Shown piece after piece: positions 38,755-49,005 of a DNA stretch of 64,000 bases. The notes beneath the pieces were generated by a model. It was not told where the DNA came from and did not search any database. It saw nothing but the letters and a program-made list of their open reading frames with translations. The position numbers were made by a program, and so were the translations under genes. Every line of letters starts with the position of its first letter. Within the stretch, counting starts at the first letter, position 1. Origin of the DNA: Hyphomonadaceae bacterium (GTDB taxonomy: Bacteria; Pseudomonadota; Alphaproteobacteria; Caulobacterales; Hyphomonadaceae); contig JALHLR010000016.1 of assembly GCA_022844475.1 (NCBI GenBank), positions 1-64,000 on the forward strand, in the 5' to 3' direction.

Positions 38755-41700
38755 CACACGAAAAAGCCGGCCAGGAATGGCTCGAACGCTACACGGAACA
38801 GCGCGACGCGCTGATCGCGGCCAATGCCTACGACCCCGCCGACGAGAAGGACTCATGCGGCGTCGGCCTTGTGGCGCAGATCGATGGAACGCCGCGCCGC
38901 GAAATCGTCGAGATGGCGATCCGCGCGCTGAAGGCGGTCTACCACCGCGGCGCGGTTGACGCCGATGGCAAGACCGGTGATGGCGCAGGCATCCGTGTCG
39001 ATGTTCCGCAGGACTTCTTCCGCGACGCCGTGCGCGGCATGGGCCACACGATCAGCGACGACCGGCAGGTCTGCGTCGGCCAGATCTTCCTGCCCCGCAC
39101 CGATCTCGCAGCACAGGAAAAAGCCCGTTCGATCATCGAGACAGAGGTCGTGCACTTCGGCTTCTACATCTATGGCTGGCGCCAGCCGCCGATCGACACA
39201 TCGGTCATCGGCATGAAAGCGAACGCCACGCGGCCCGAGATCGAGCAGATCCTGTTCTCCGATCAGCTGAAGCGCGAGCCGGCAGAGCTGGAACGCGCGC
39301 TCTACATCTGTCGCCGCCGGATCGAGAACCGGGCGCGCGCCTCGAACCTCGACCTCTATCTCTGCTCGTTCTCCTCGCGGGCGCTGATCTACAAGGGCAT
39401 GTTCCTCGCCCAGGACATCGACGCCTTCTATCTCGACCTGAAGGATCCGCGATTCGTCTCCGCCGTCGCGATCTACCACCAGCGCTATTCGACCAACACC
39501 TTCCCGCAATGGCGCCTCGCCCAGCCCTTCCGGATGCTTGCACACAATGGCGAGATCAACACGATTTCGGGCAACATCAACTGGATGAAGAGCCACGAGA
39601 TCAAGATGGTCTCGGACGTGTTCGGCGAGCATGGCGATGATGTGAAGCCCGTGATCCAGCCGGGCGGATCGGATTCAGCTGCGCTCGACAATGCGTTTGA
39701 ATTGCTGGTGCGCGCCGGCCGCCCAGGCCCAATGGCGAAAACCCTCCTCGTCCCCGAGCCGCTTGCGCGCGATGAGCGCATCATGCCGCGTGCGCACCAG
39801 GCGCTTTATGCCTACGCCAACTCGGTGATGGAGCCATGGGACGGTCCGGCGGCCCTCGCCATGTTCGACGGCCGCTGGGCCATCGCCGGCATGGACCGCA
39901 ACGGCCTGCGCCCCATGCGCTTTGCGCTCACGGAAGATGGCGTGCTCGCAGTCGGCTCCGAGGCCGGCATGTGCTCGATCAACGAAGAGATCATCACGCG
40001 CAAGGGCCGCGTTCCGCCCGGCGGCATGATCGCCGTCGATGTGCGCGACGGGAAGTTCTACGAACACACGGCGCTGATCGACCGTCTCGCGAGCAGCCAC
40101 CCATACGAGCAGTGGCTGTCCAACGTCGTCGAACTGGAGCCCGTGATCGGCCCCGGTCCCGAGCAGCGCCTCTATGCCGAGCGTTCGGAGTTCCTGCGCC
40201 GCCAGCACGCGGCCGGCTTCACGATGGAAGACGTCGAGCTGATCCTCTCGCCCATGGCAGAAGACGGCAAGGAAGCCATTGGCTCGATGGGCGATGACAG
40301 CCCCCTCGCCGTCCTCTCGGACGTTCACCGTCCGCTGTCGCACTTCTTCCGGCAGAACTTCGCACAGGTCACCAACCCGCCGATCGATCCGCTGCGCGAG
40401 GAACGGGTGATGAGCCTGCGGACGCGCTTCAAGAACCTCGGCAACATCCTCGCGCAGGATGCGACGCAGACCAATGTCTTCGTCCTGGAGAGCCCCGTCC
40501 TCACAAACGGCATGTATACGCGCATGCTGGAGACGATTGGCGAACAGGTCGCCGTCATCGACTGCACCTTCTCTGTTTCGGGCCCGGCCGATTCCGCGGG
40601 CTCACCGGGCATCGCCCTGCGTGATGCGGTCGCCCGCATCCGTGAAGAAGCGCGCGTCGCCGTCTCCTCCGGCCGCGGCCACATCATCCTGACCGATGAG
40701 GGCCAGAGCGCGGATCGCGCCGGCATCCCGATGATCCTCGCCGCCGGCGCCGTTCACTCATGGCTGGTCAGCCACGGCCTGCGCACCTTCTGCTCGATCA
40801 CAGTCCGCTCGGCCGAGTGCATGGACACGCACTACTTCGCGGTGCTCGTCGGCGTCGGCGCGACCTGCGTCAACGCGTACATGGCGCAGGAAACGCTGGC
40901 AGACCGTCACGCCAGGGGACTGTTCGGCGACAAGGCCCTCGGCCAGATCGTGCTGAACTACAAGAAATCCATCGAGGCGGGCCTGCTCAAGATTCTCTCC
41001 AAGATGGGAATTTCGGTCATCTCGTCCTATCGCGGCGGCTATAACTTCGAGGCGCTCGGCCTCTCCCGCGCGCTCGTGGCCGACTACTTCCCCGGCATGA
41101 CCAGCCGCATCTCCGGCATCGGCCTCGCGGGACTGCAACGCAAGGCGATCGACCTGCATGCAAAGGCCTGGGGCGCCTCCGTCGCCGTGCTGCCGATCGG
41201 CGGCTTCTACCGCGTCCGCGCAAGCGGCGACACGCACGCCCTCTCGGGCGAGCTGATCCATGCGCTGCAGCACGCCTGCGACACCAACTCCTACGCCGCC
41301 TTCCGCAAGTATTCGAAACTCGCGAACGCGAAGAAGAAGATGGTGCAGCTGCGCGACCTGCTCGACTTCAAGCCGCAGCCAAAACCGGCCTCGTTGCACG
41401 ATGTCCAGTCGGTCAACGAGATCCGCAAGCGCTTCGTCACGCCAGGCATGTCGCTCGGTGCGCTGGGGCCAGAAGCACACGGCACGCTCAACATCGCCAT
41501 GAACCGCATCGGCGCGAAGTCCGTGTCCGGCGAGGGCGGCGAAGTACGCGAGCGCTACAAGCCGATGCCCAATGGCGACAACGCCAACTCGATGATCAAG
41601 CAGGTCGCCTCGGGCCGGTTCGGCGTCACCGCGGAGTATCTCAACAACTGCAAGGAGCTCGAGATCAAGGTCGCGCAGGGCGCCAAGCCCGGGGAAGGTG

Positions 41701-43304
41701 GCCAGCTGCCGGGATTCAAGGTCACGGAGTTCATCGCACGCAACCGCTATGCAACGCCCGGCGTCATGCTGATCTCGCCGCCGCCGCACCACGACATCTA
41801 TTCGATCGAGGACCTCGCCCAGCTCATCTACGACCTGAAGCAGATCAACCCGGACTGCCGCGTCTGCGTGAAACTCGTCTCGCGCTCCGGCGTCGGCACG
41901 ATCGCGGCAGGCGTTGCGAAAGCCAAGGCCGACGTCATCCTGATCTCCGGCCATGTCGGCGGCACCGGCGCCTCTCCCCAGTCGTCGATCAAGTTCGCCG
42001 GCCTGCCGTGGGAGATCGGGCTTGCCGAAGCCCACCACGTTCTGACACTCAACAACCTGCGCGACCAGGTCACGCTGCGCACCGATGGCGGCCTCCGCAC
42101 CGGGCGCGACATCGTGATGGCGGCAATGCTTGGCGCGGAAGAGTATGGCATCGGCACCGCCAGCCTGCTGGCCATGGGCTGCATCATGGTGCGCCAGTGC
42201 CATTCCAACACCTGCCCCGTCGGCGTCTGCACGCAGGACGAACGCCTGCGCGCGAAGTTCACCGGCACGGCGGACAAGGTCGTCAACCTGATGACCTTCA
42301 TCGCCGAGGAAGTGCGTGAGGTCCTCGCCGAGCTTGGCTTCACACGCCTCGACGAGGTGATCGGTCGCACCGATCTGCTGCATCAGGTCTCGCGCGGTTC
42401 GGCGATGCTCGACGACCTCGACCTGTCACCGCTGCTTGTGCGCGCCGACCCGACAGCGAAAGTCACCTACAAGCCGACGCTTCGCAACGAGGTGCCCGAC
42501 GCGCTGGATGAGCAGATCCTTCGCGACGGAGCGCCCTTCTTCGAGCGCGGCGAGAAGATGCAGCTCGACTATCACGTCAGGAATACGCAGCGCGCCATCG
42601 GCACGCGCGCCTCGTCTCACATCGTGCGCAAGTACGGCATGGACGGCCTTCCCGAGGATCGTCTCTGGGTGACGCTGGAAGGCTCGTGCGGCCAGTCGCT
42701 CGGCGCCTTCGGCGTCAAGGGCCTGACGCTCGAGGTCGTGGGGGACGCCAACGATTATGTCGGCAAGGGCCTGTCAGGCGCGACCATCATCATCAGGCCG
42801 CCATCGACCGCAAGGTTTGCCGCGAAGGACAACACCATCATCGGCAATACGGTTCTCTACGGCGCAACCTCCGGCAATCTCTTCGCCGCAGGTCAGGCAG
42901 GCGAGCGCTTCGCCGTACGCAATTCCGGCGCGACGGTCGTGGTCGAGGGTTGCGGATCCAATGGCTGCGAATACATGACCGGCGGTACGGCCGTGATCCT
43001 CGGCGCGGTCGGCCAGAATTTCGGCGCCGGCATGACGGGGGGCATGGCCTTCGTCTACGATCCGCAGGAGCGGTTTGCGCTGATGGCGAACGCCGAGACC
43101 ATTCTCTGGCGTCCCGTGGTCACCGATCACTGGAGCAAGGTGCTGCACGACCTCATCGCGGAGCACGTGAAGCGTACTGGCTCGCTTCAGGGCAGGACCA
43201 TCCTCGCCAACTGGCAGCTGGAGCTACGCAATTTCGTTCACGTCGTGCCCAGGGAATCGGTTGCGCGACTGGCAGCGCCACTGGAGCTGAAGGCCGCGGA
43301 ATGA
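38751..43304 (+). CDS. gltB: Glutamate synthase large subunit
   Basis: 1517-aa ORF; propeptide then CGVGLVAQIDG; GEGGEVRERY, GHVGGTGASPQSSIK, CHSNTCPVGVCTQ. Confidence 0.97.
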   Translation: MTHEKAGQEWLERYTEQRDALIAANAYDPADEKDSCGVGLVAQIDGTPRREIVEMAIRALKAVYHRGAVDADGKTGDGAGIRVDVPQDFFRDAVRGMGHTISDDRQVCVGQIFLPRTDLAAQEKARSIIETEVVHFGFYIYGWRQPPIDTSVIGMKANATRPEIEQILFSDQLKREPAELERALYICRRRIENRARASNLDLYLCSFSSRALIYKGMFLAQDIDAFYLDLKDPRFVSAVAIYHQRYSTNTFPQWRLAQPFRMLAHNGEINTISGNINWMKSHEIKMVSDVFGEHGDDVKPVIQPGGSDSAALDNAFELLVRAGRPGPMAKTLLVPEPLARDERIMPRAHQALYAYANSVMEPWDGPAALAMFDGRWAIAGMDRNGLRPMRFALTEDGVLAVGSEAGMCSINEEIITRKGRVPPGGMIAVDVRDGKFYEHTALIDRLASSHPYEQWLSNVVELEPVIGPGPEQRLYAERSEFLRRQHAAGFTMEDVELILSPMAEDGKEAIGSMGDDSPLAVLSDVHRPLSHFFRQNFAQVTNPPIDPLREERVMSLRTRFKNLGNILAQDATQTNVFVLESPVLTNGMYTRMLETIGEQVAVIDCTFSVSGPADSAGSPGIALRDAVARIREEARVAVSSGRGHIILTDEGQSADRAGIPMILAAGAVHSWLVSHGLRTFCSITVRSAECMDTHYFAVLVGVGATCVNAYMAQETLADRHARGLFGDKALGQIVLNYKKSIEAGLLKILSKMGISVISSYRGGYNFEALGLSRALVADYFPGMTSRISGIGLAGLQRKAIDLHAKAWGASVAVLPIGGFYRVRASGDTHALSGELIHALQHACDTNSYAAFRKYSKLANAKKKMVQLRDLLDFKPQPKPASLHDVQSVNEIRKRFVTPGMSLGALGPEAHGTLNIAMNRIGAKSVSGEGGEVRERYKPMPNGDNANSMIKQVASGRFGVTAEYLNNCKELEIKVAQGAKPGEGGQLPGFKVTEFIARNRYATPGVMLISPPPHHDIYSIEDLAQLIYDLKQINPDCRVCVKLVSRSGVGTIAAGVAKAKADVILISGHVGGTGASPQSSIKFAGLPWEIGLAEAHHVLTLNNLRDQVTLRTDGGLRTGRDIVMAAMLGAEEYGIGTASLLAMGCIMVRQCHSNTCPVGVCTQDERLRAKFTGTADKVVNLMTFIAEEVREVLAELGFTRLDEVIGRTDLLHQVSRGSAMLDDLDLSPLLVRADPTAKVTYKPTLRNEVPDALDEQILRDGAPFFERGEKMQLDYHVRNTQRAIGTRASSHIVRKYGMDGLPEDRLWVTLEGSCGQSLGAFGVKGLTLEVVGDANDYVGKGLSGATIIIRPPSTARFAAKDNTIIGNTVLYGATSGNLFAAGQAGERFAVRNSGATVVVEGCGSNGCEYMTGGTAVILGAVGQNFGAGMTGGMAFVYDPQERFALMANAETILWRPVVTDHWSKVLHDLIAEHVKRTGSLQGRTILANWQLELRNFVHVVPRESVARLAAPLELKAAE

Positions 43305-43477
43305 CCCTCATGCAAGCCGCAGCTGTCTGCTCCGCGAAGACCTGAAGCGCCTGAGGCCCGACCGGCTTGCGGAAGTCCAGGCGGCTGCTGACCTTCGGGC
43401 ACGTCGTTGGGTTGCTGCGGCGCACCCTCCCGCGCCCCGGCTGAGACGGCACGGGGGCGATGCTACGCCGGGCCGCC

Positions 43478-43789
43478 TTATCGCCAGGGCGACTTTACCG
43501 AGTAGGCATCCTCATCCACCGGCGCGGCCGGCGCGGTCTGTACCGAGAAGGTTTCACCGCCGGGAATACTGAACCCTGCGATCTGCTTCGGCGGCACGAT
43601 CTCGAAGCCGAGCCCGTGGAACAGGGCCATGAAGCCGACGAACGACAGGACTGTCGTCGCGATCACCTGCGCGATCACGCGCGTGATCAGCCCCCGGAAG
43701 AAGAACGCAGCGCTCAGCGCGGCGACTGTGCTGCCCCCAAGGCCGGCCATGCCAGCCACCGTCGCAAGATCGAGATCAATGCCGCCCAT
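43478..43789 (-). CDS. Small membrane protein of unknown function
   Basis: 103-aa ORF with hydrophobic segments. Confidence 0.5.
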   Translation of the reverse strand: MGGIDLDLATVAGMAGLGGSTVAALSAAFFFRGLITRVIAQVIATTVLSFVGFMALFHGLGFEIVPPKQIAGFSIPGGETFSVQTAPAAPVDEDAYSVKSPWR

Positions 43790-43822
43790 CAGGTCCTCCC
43801 ATTCGGCCGCGCGAGGGTTTGC

Positions 43823-43965
43823 GTCGGCCAGACATTCGGGCCGACATTAGTCGAAGCAGCGACAGGAAGGAAACCCGCCCCATCAGCACTTGCGATGGTG
43901 CGTGACATTGCGGCGCCGTCACGTTGCGGGTCAGACCCGGGCAAGTGCCTGCAAGCCGGTTTTTT
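43823..43965 (+). ncRNA. Candidate structured RNA ending in a terminator-like hairpin
   Basis: Successive inverted repeats GTCGGCC/GGCCGAC (43823-43845), CGTGAC/GTCACG (43901-43923), CCGG(G)C...GCCGG (43937-43959) then T6; plus strand, between minus-strand genes. Confidence 0.25.
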
Positions 43966-44723
43966 CAAGGGGACGTGACGACAACCATCGGTCCGAGATT
44001 GCGCCCGGCATCCAGCCTGTCCAGGGACGGCGCCCACAGGCTCGACACGGCGCCATCGAAGTAGAGCGCGTCGTCACACTTCAGCTGGTCGCGATACAGC
44101 CGCGCCAGCTTGCCGAACGACACCGGCGCATCGCTGATCACGAACAACGCATCGCCCGCATCAGTCACACCGACGCCGTTGCGGATATGGCGTGACTCCC
44201 CGTCATGGTCGAATTTCGGATGCAGCTTTCCATCGACCACCAGCATGGGTCCCGACTGCGTCGCCCAGGCGGGCTTCGGCTTCTGCGCGACCCAGGCCTC
44301 CGTTGCGGTCACGTGCATGCTGCCATCGCCGCCGATCCAGAACACGCCATTCGGCTTGAGGTGAAAATTGCCGTACCCGTCGCGCGTGTTGACCGCCTTC
44401 AGCTGGCGGCCGTTCTCGACATAAAGACCGATCGGCGCGCCGCGGACATCGAACATTCCTGCATTCATCGCAAAGCGCACCTGGTCCGCCGCCTCGCCGA
44501 GGTCGCGCTTCAGCAGGGAAAGTCGCCGATGCGGCTTGCCATCGGGCCCGCGCAGCGACAGCGCAATCCTGTCCTCGCCGGGCCTCGCCGTGCAGACAGT
44601 GAAGCCGTCGCCCTCGAAGGTCAGCGATACACACGGTGCATCGCTCGCCTGCGCTGCGCCATCGGGCGAAGCCGACAGAAGCGCAATGAACAGAACAGCC
44701 AGCCCGGCGCGGATGAATCCCAT
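43965..44723 (-). CDS. Phosphodiester glycosidase (NAGPA/DUF2233) family protein
   Basis: FAMNAGMFDVRGAPIGLYVENGRQLKAVN...GNFHLKPNGVFWIG...GPMLVVDGK typical of the family; signal peptide. Confidence 0.85.
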   Translation of the reverse strand: MGFIRAGLAVLFIALLSASPDGAAQASDAPCVSLTFEGDGFTVCTARPGEDRIALSLRGPDGKPHRRLSLLKRDLGEAADQVRFAMNAGMFDVRGAPIGLYVENGRQLKAVNTRDGYGNFHLKPNGVFWIGGDGSMHVTATEAWVAQKPKPAWATQSGPMLVVDGKLHPKFDHDGESRHIRNGVGVTDAGDALFVISDAPVSFGKLARLYRDQLKCDDALYFDGAVSSLWAPSLDRLDAGRNLGPMVVVTSP

Positions 44724-44762
44724 GGATCGCTGATGCCCGTGAAATCCGGCGGTTGTGTGGAG

Positions 44763-45497
44763 TTACAGCTTCACGCTCGGCAGGTTCATGAACGCTGTCT
44801 TGAGCGAGGCAGCCCAGCTGTCGCTGATCTGGCGGAACTCCTTGTGGTCGCTTTCGATGCGCTGCGTCTGCGCCCTCATCGTGTCCACCGGAATGACGCA
44901 GAGGTCGAGCGGCATGCCCACCGACAGGTTGGAACGCAGCGTCGAATCCATCGAGACAAGCACCGCCTTCACTGCATCGTCGATCGAGGTGTCCGGCCTG
45001 ATCACGCGATCGAGGATCGGTTTGCCATACTTGTGCTCGCCGATCTGGAGATAGGGGGTGTCCTCCCCCGCCTCGATGAAATTCCCTGCCGTGTAGATCA
45101 GGAACAGGCGGAGCTCTCCGCCCCTGCGCTGACCAGCCATGATGATGGTGGCGTTCGCCGCTGCGCCCTGCGCTTCGATCTCGGCGCGGTCACGCTTCTG
45201 GATCTCGCGCATCGCTTCACCGACGAGCTGGGCTGCGCGATAGAGCGTGTCGCAGGTCATGACGCTCTCGATTTCCGGGTCGATCTTCGCGCGCTTCACC
45301 GCCGCCCCGATATGCGTCACCACGCCCTGCGTGATGCCGAGATTGCCCGCGCACATCAGCGTCACGACGCGCTCGCCCGGCTCCTCGAACACGAACATCT
45401 TGCGGAAGCGCGCGATGTTGTCGACGCCCGCATTGGTGCGCGTGTCCGACAGTAGCACGAGGCCAGCCTTGAGCTTGAGGCCAACGCAATAAGTCAT
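44763..45497 (-). CDS. Anbu-type proteasome-like Ntn-hydrolase
   Basis: MTYCVGLKLKAGLVLLSDTRTNAGVDNI with Thr2 as candidate nucleophile; adjacent transglutaminase, alpha-E and ATP-grasp genes. Confidence 0.92.
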   Translation of the reverse strand: MTYCVGLKLKAGLVLLSDTRTNAGVDNIARFRKMFVFEEPGERVVTLMCAGNLGITQGVVTHIGAAVKRAKIDPEIESVMTCDTLYRAAQLVGEAMREIQKRDRAEIEAQGAAANATIIMAGQRRGGELRLFLIYTAGNFIEAGEDTPYLQIGEHKYGKPILDRVIRPDTSIDDAVKAVLVSMDSTLRSNLSVGMPLDLCVIPVDTMRAQTQRIESDHKEFRQISDSWAASLKTAFMNLPSVKL

Positions 45498-45541
45498 GTG
45501 CCGCCCGATCTCCGGCCAGTTCCGGCGAACATCCGACCCCC

Positions 45542-46381
45542 CTATTGCTGGGTCTGCCCGTCCTGATTCTGGGTCTGAGACTGGCCCGGCGTCTGGGCAA
45601 TGTCGACCGAGGCGCTAAGTCGCTCCTTCGGTCCGCCCGAGACATTGCCGCGAATCGGGGCTGCATCTGCGGCATCGAGGCCACACCCGAGCCGCACATA
45701 GCGATCTGTCGGGCACAGCCGGTTCGAGGCATCAAACCCGACCCAGCCGATATCCGGCGCCCATGCCTCGGCCCACGCATGCGTCTCCGTCAGTTTCGTG
45801 TCCGACGCGAGGAGGTAACCCACGACATAGCGCGCCGGGAACTTCAGGGCGCGGGCTGCAGCGATGAAGACATGCGCATGGTCCTGGCAGACGCCATGCC
45901 CCGCTTTCAGCGCTTGCGCCGCCGTGGTCGATGACGAGGTCGCGCCCGGCTTGTAGGCCACTGCATCCGCGACCGCGTTGAACAGTCCGTGCATCCGGTC
46001 CAGCGCCTTGGCGCCCGTGATGCTCGCGGCAAGCTCCTCGATCCGCTTGTCAGTCTCGGTCAGCGGCGTCGGGCGCAGATAGACCTGCGGCCGCACCGTA
46101 TCCTTCAGGCCCTTGACCACACCTGCCGCATCGTGCGTCTCGATCTCGCCCTCGGCGACGATGGCGACCTCCGCGCCACCCGCCGCCGCCGTCCAGATCG
46201 ACTCGCGATCACCCGTCGCTGTCGACAGCAGCGGGGGAACGACCTGCCCGTTGACGCTGACCTTCCAGGCGATCACCCGCTGGCTGTCAAAGCCCGGGGG
46301 GTACAGGCGCAGGCGCAGCGCACATCGCTCCGCGGGCGGGTCATAGGCATAGGTCGTCGCGTGTCTGATCGAGAGCCGCAT
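45542..46381 (-). CDS. Transglutaminase-like family protein
   Basis: GHGVCQDHAHVFIAAARALKFPARYVVGYL...ETHAWAEAWAPDIGWVGFDASN, Cys-His-Asp triad. Confidence 0.93.
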   Translation of the reverse strand: MRLSIRHATTYAYDPPAERCALRLRLYPPGFDSQRVIAWKVSVNGQVVPPLLSTATGDRESIWTAAAGGAEVAIVAEGEIETHDAAGVVKGLKDTVRPQVYLRPTPLTETDKRIEELAASITGAKALDRMHGLFNAVADAVAYKPGATSSSTTAAQALKAGHGVCQDHAHVFIAAARALKFPARYVVGYLLASDTKLTETHAWAEAWAPDIGWVGFDASNRLCPTDRYVRLGCGLDAADAAPIRGNVSGGPKERLSASVDIAQTPGQSQTQNQDGQTQQ

Positions 46382-46383
46382 GG

Positions 46384-47319
46384 TCAGAAGTGATACGCCT
46401 TGCTGATTTCGAAGGACAGCCGCCGCGTCGTGGTGATCGCCTGCGACACGAACTCGTGCAGCCCGTGCTGGAACAATTCCTCGATACCGGTCCTGTCCAG
46501 CTGTTCCACCATCTGGCTCGCAACCGCCTGCGGCGACCCCCGCTCGCCATAGAGTTCGGCAAGGTCATCCAGGAAGCGGCTGATGGAACGGTAGCAATAG
46601 GCAACCGATCGCGGGAAAGCACTGTTGAGAATCAGAAAGTCTGCAATCCCCCACGGGGTGTAGTCGCCCTTGTAGACGTGGTGATAGGCGCGAAGGGCCG
46701 ATGTCGCCCGCAGCACGCTGGTCCACTGGTGATAGTCGCGTCCTCCGCCGACCACATCGGTCTCCGGCAGCAGCACATAGTATTTCACGTCGAGCAGCCG
46801 GAGCGTCATGTCCGCCCGCTCAATGAGTCCGCCCATCCGCAGGAAATAATAGCCGTCATTGCGCAGGAGCGAGATTTCCGACGCGCCCCGGAACGCCGCC
46901 GTCCGGTGCTTGGTCCACTCCAGCAGCGAGGGCAGGTTCTTCAGCGCCGTGTCGGCATCCATCTGGCCCAGCGATCGCCAGCCGTCATTCAGCGCTTCCC
47001 ACATGTCCTGCGTCAGCGCCGTACGGATCGCCCTCCCGTTGGCGCGCGCCGATGTGAGGCACGACCTGATCGAGGATGCATTGTCAGGATCAAGCAGCAG
47101 GCGCTGGACCACCGCGCTGGCGCTGAAATTCCTGGCGTCCGGATGCGCCAGCTCCGGCGCCGACCCGGACGCCGCCGCAACCGAACGCCACTCTTCCTGC
47201 TCGTTCGATCCGGGCAGCATCGCCATGCGATACCCCATCTCGATGAGGCGCGCGGTGGCATCCGCCCGCTCCATGTAACGGCCCATCCAGAACAGGTTTT
47301 CCGCGGTACGGCTCAGCAT
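46384..47319 (-). CDS. Alpha-E domain-containing protein (DUF403)
   Basis: MLSRTAENLFWMGRYMERADATARLIEMGYRMAML typical start; gene neighbourhood. Confidence 0.92.
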   Translation of the reverse strand: MLSRTAENLFWMGRYMERADATARLIEMGYRMAMLPGSNEQEEWRSVAAASGSAPELAHPDARNFSASAVVQRLLLDPDNASSIRSCLTSARANGRAIRTALTQDMWEALNDGWRSLGQMDADTALKNLPSLLEWTKHRTAAFRGASEISLLRNDGYYFLRMGGLIERADMTLRLLDVKYYVLLPETDVVGGGRDYHQWTSVLRATSALRAYHHVYKGDYTPWGIADFLILNSAFPRSVAYCYRSISRFLDDLAELYGERGSPQAVASQMVEQLDRTGIEELFQHGLHEFVSQAITTTRRLSFEISKAYHF

Positions 47320-47320
47320 G

Positions 47321-48727
47321 TCATTCCGCCAGAATCCACGTATCCTTGACCCCGCCGCCCTGCGAGGAGTTTACCACCAGCGACCCCTTCTTCAGCGCCA
47401 CGCGCGTCAGACCGCCCGGCGTCAGGCGGATGTCCTTGCCCACTAGGCAGTACGGCCGGAAGTCGACATGTCGCTCCTCCACGCCCTCGCTCCCGAGGAT
47501 CGGGGCTGTCGACAGATCCAGCGTCGGCTGCGCGATGAACTCGCTCGGATTCGCCCTGATCTTGGCGCGGAACGCCTCGATCTCCTTCTTTGTTGCGTGC
47601 GGGCCGATCAGCATGCCGTAGCCGCCTGACCCGTGCACGCGCTTCACGACGAGGTCCTTGAGGTTGTCGATGACATACTTGCAGTGGTCCGGCTCGGCGC
47701 AGCGCCATGTCTGGACATTCTCGAGGATCGGCTTTTCGCCGAGATAGAATTTGATCATGTCCGGCACGAAGACATAGATCGCCTTGTCGTCGGCAACCCC
47801 GGCCCCCGGCGCCGAGCACAGCGTCACGCCGCCCGAGCGATAGACGTCGAAGATGCCCGGCACGCCGAGCAGCGAATCCGCCTTGAAGGCCAGCGGGTCG
47901 ATATAGGTGTCGTCAATCCGTCGGTAGATGACGTCCACACGCTGCGGCCCGCGCGTCGTGCGCATCCAGCACAGCCCGTTCTCGACGAAGAGGTCCTGCG
48001 GCTCCACCAGCTCGATGCCCATCAGGTCGGCGAGGAAGGAGTGTTCGTAGTATGCCGAGTTCAGCGACCCTGGCGTCAGCAGCACCATCGTCGGATCATC
48101 ATCGCACTTGATCGGCGCGACTTCCTCCAGCGTCTTCTTCAGCAGGCTCGGATAGCTGTCGACGGCCTCGACGATGCCCGCCTGGAACAGCTGCGGAAAC
48201 ATCCGCATCATGATCTCGCGGTTCTCGAGCATGTAGGAGACGCCCGACGGCGTGCGGCAATTGTCCTCGAGCACCTGGAACCTGTCGCCATCGGTGCGCA
48301 CGATGTCCACGCCGACGATGTGGCTGTAGACCTTCCCCGGCGGATCGACGCCCACCATCTCCGGCAGGAAAGCCTCGTTCTGGTAGACCAGCTCTTCGGG
48401 CACCACGCCCGCCCGCATGATCTCGCCGCGGTGATAGACGTCATAGAGGAACGCGTTCAGCGCCCGGCTGCGCTGCTTGATTCCCCGCGACAGCTTGCGC
48501 CACTCGGCCGCCCCGAAGACGCGCGGGATCAGGTCGAACGGGATCAGTCGCTCGGGGTCGGCCCCTTCGCCATAAACGGCGAATGTGATCCCGATCTTGC
48601 GGAAGATCGCCTCCGCCTCGCTCTGGCGCAGGTTCAGCAGGTCAACGCCAGTCGCGTTGATCCATTCCGCGACCTTCTCGTAAGGACCCCGGACCGATCG
48701 ATCGTCAGCGAACATTTCGTTGTACAT
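47321..48727 (-). CDS. Circularly permuted ATP-grasp protein
   Basis: MYNEMFADDRSVRGPYEKVAEWI...VLEDNCRTPSGVSYMLENREIMMRMFPQLF; gene neighbourhood. Confidence 0.93.
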   Translation of the reverse strand: MYNEMFADDRSVRGPYEKVAEWINATGVDLLNLRQSEAEAIFRKIGITFAVYGEGADPERLIPFDLIPRVFGAAEWRKLSRGIKQRSRALNAFLYDVYHRGEIMRAGVVPEELVYQNEAFLPEMVGVDPPGKVYSHIVGVDIVRTDGDRFQVLEDNCRTPSGVSYMLENREIMMRMFPQLFQAGIVEAVDSYPSLLKKTLEEVAPIKCDDDPTMVLLTPGSLNSAYYEHSFLADLMGIELVEPQDLFVENGLCWMRTTRGPQRVDVIYRRIDDTYIDPLAFKADSLLGVPGIFDVYRSGGVTLCSAPGAGVADDKAIYVFVPDMIKFYLGEKPILENVQTWRCAEPDHCKYVIDNLKDLVVKRVHGSGGYGMLIGPHATKKEIEAFRAKIRANPSEFIAQPTLDLSTAPILGSEGVEERHVDFRPYCLVGKDIRLTPGGLTRVALKKGSLVVNSSQGGGVKDTWILAE

Positions 48728-49005
48728 GCCAGCCCAGTCCTAGCGGGTGGAACCGCCATCGCGAAGCCACCCCGGTACGCCCATCCTCGCAGCAGACACC
48801 CCTGCTTAAACTTTGGGCAGACAAAGGAAATAGCCCGCAGCCGCTGCTGAGGCCAATCCTCTCAACAATTGGTGTCAGCGCCTGGCGCCGATCGCAATGG
48901 AACAGCCCCGTCCGCCTGCCCGTTCGCCACATGCAGCCCCCCTGGGCCCGAGGCAGGGCTCCCGTGATAGAAGGGGCTGCCCACAAGGCTCAGCAAGGAG
49001 GATGA

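Noticed and set aside
40758-42383. 541-aa minus-strand ORF
   Set aside because: Antisense to gltB; typical GC-bias shadow ORF.
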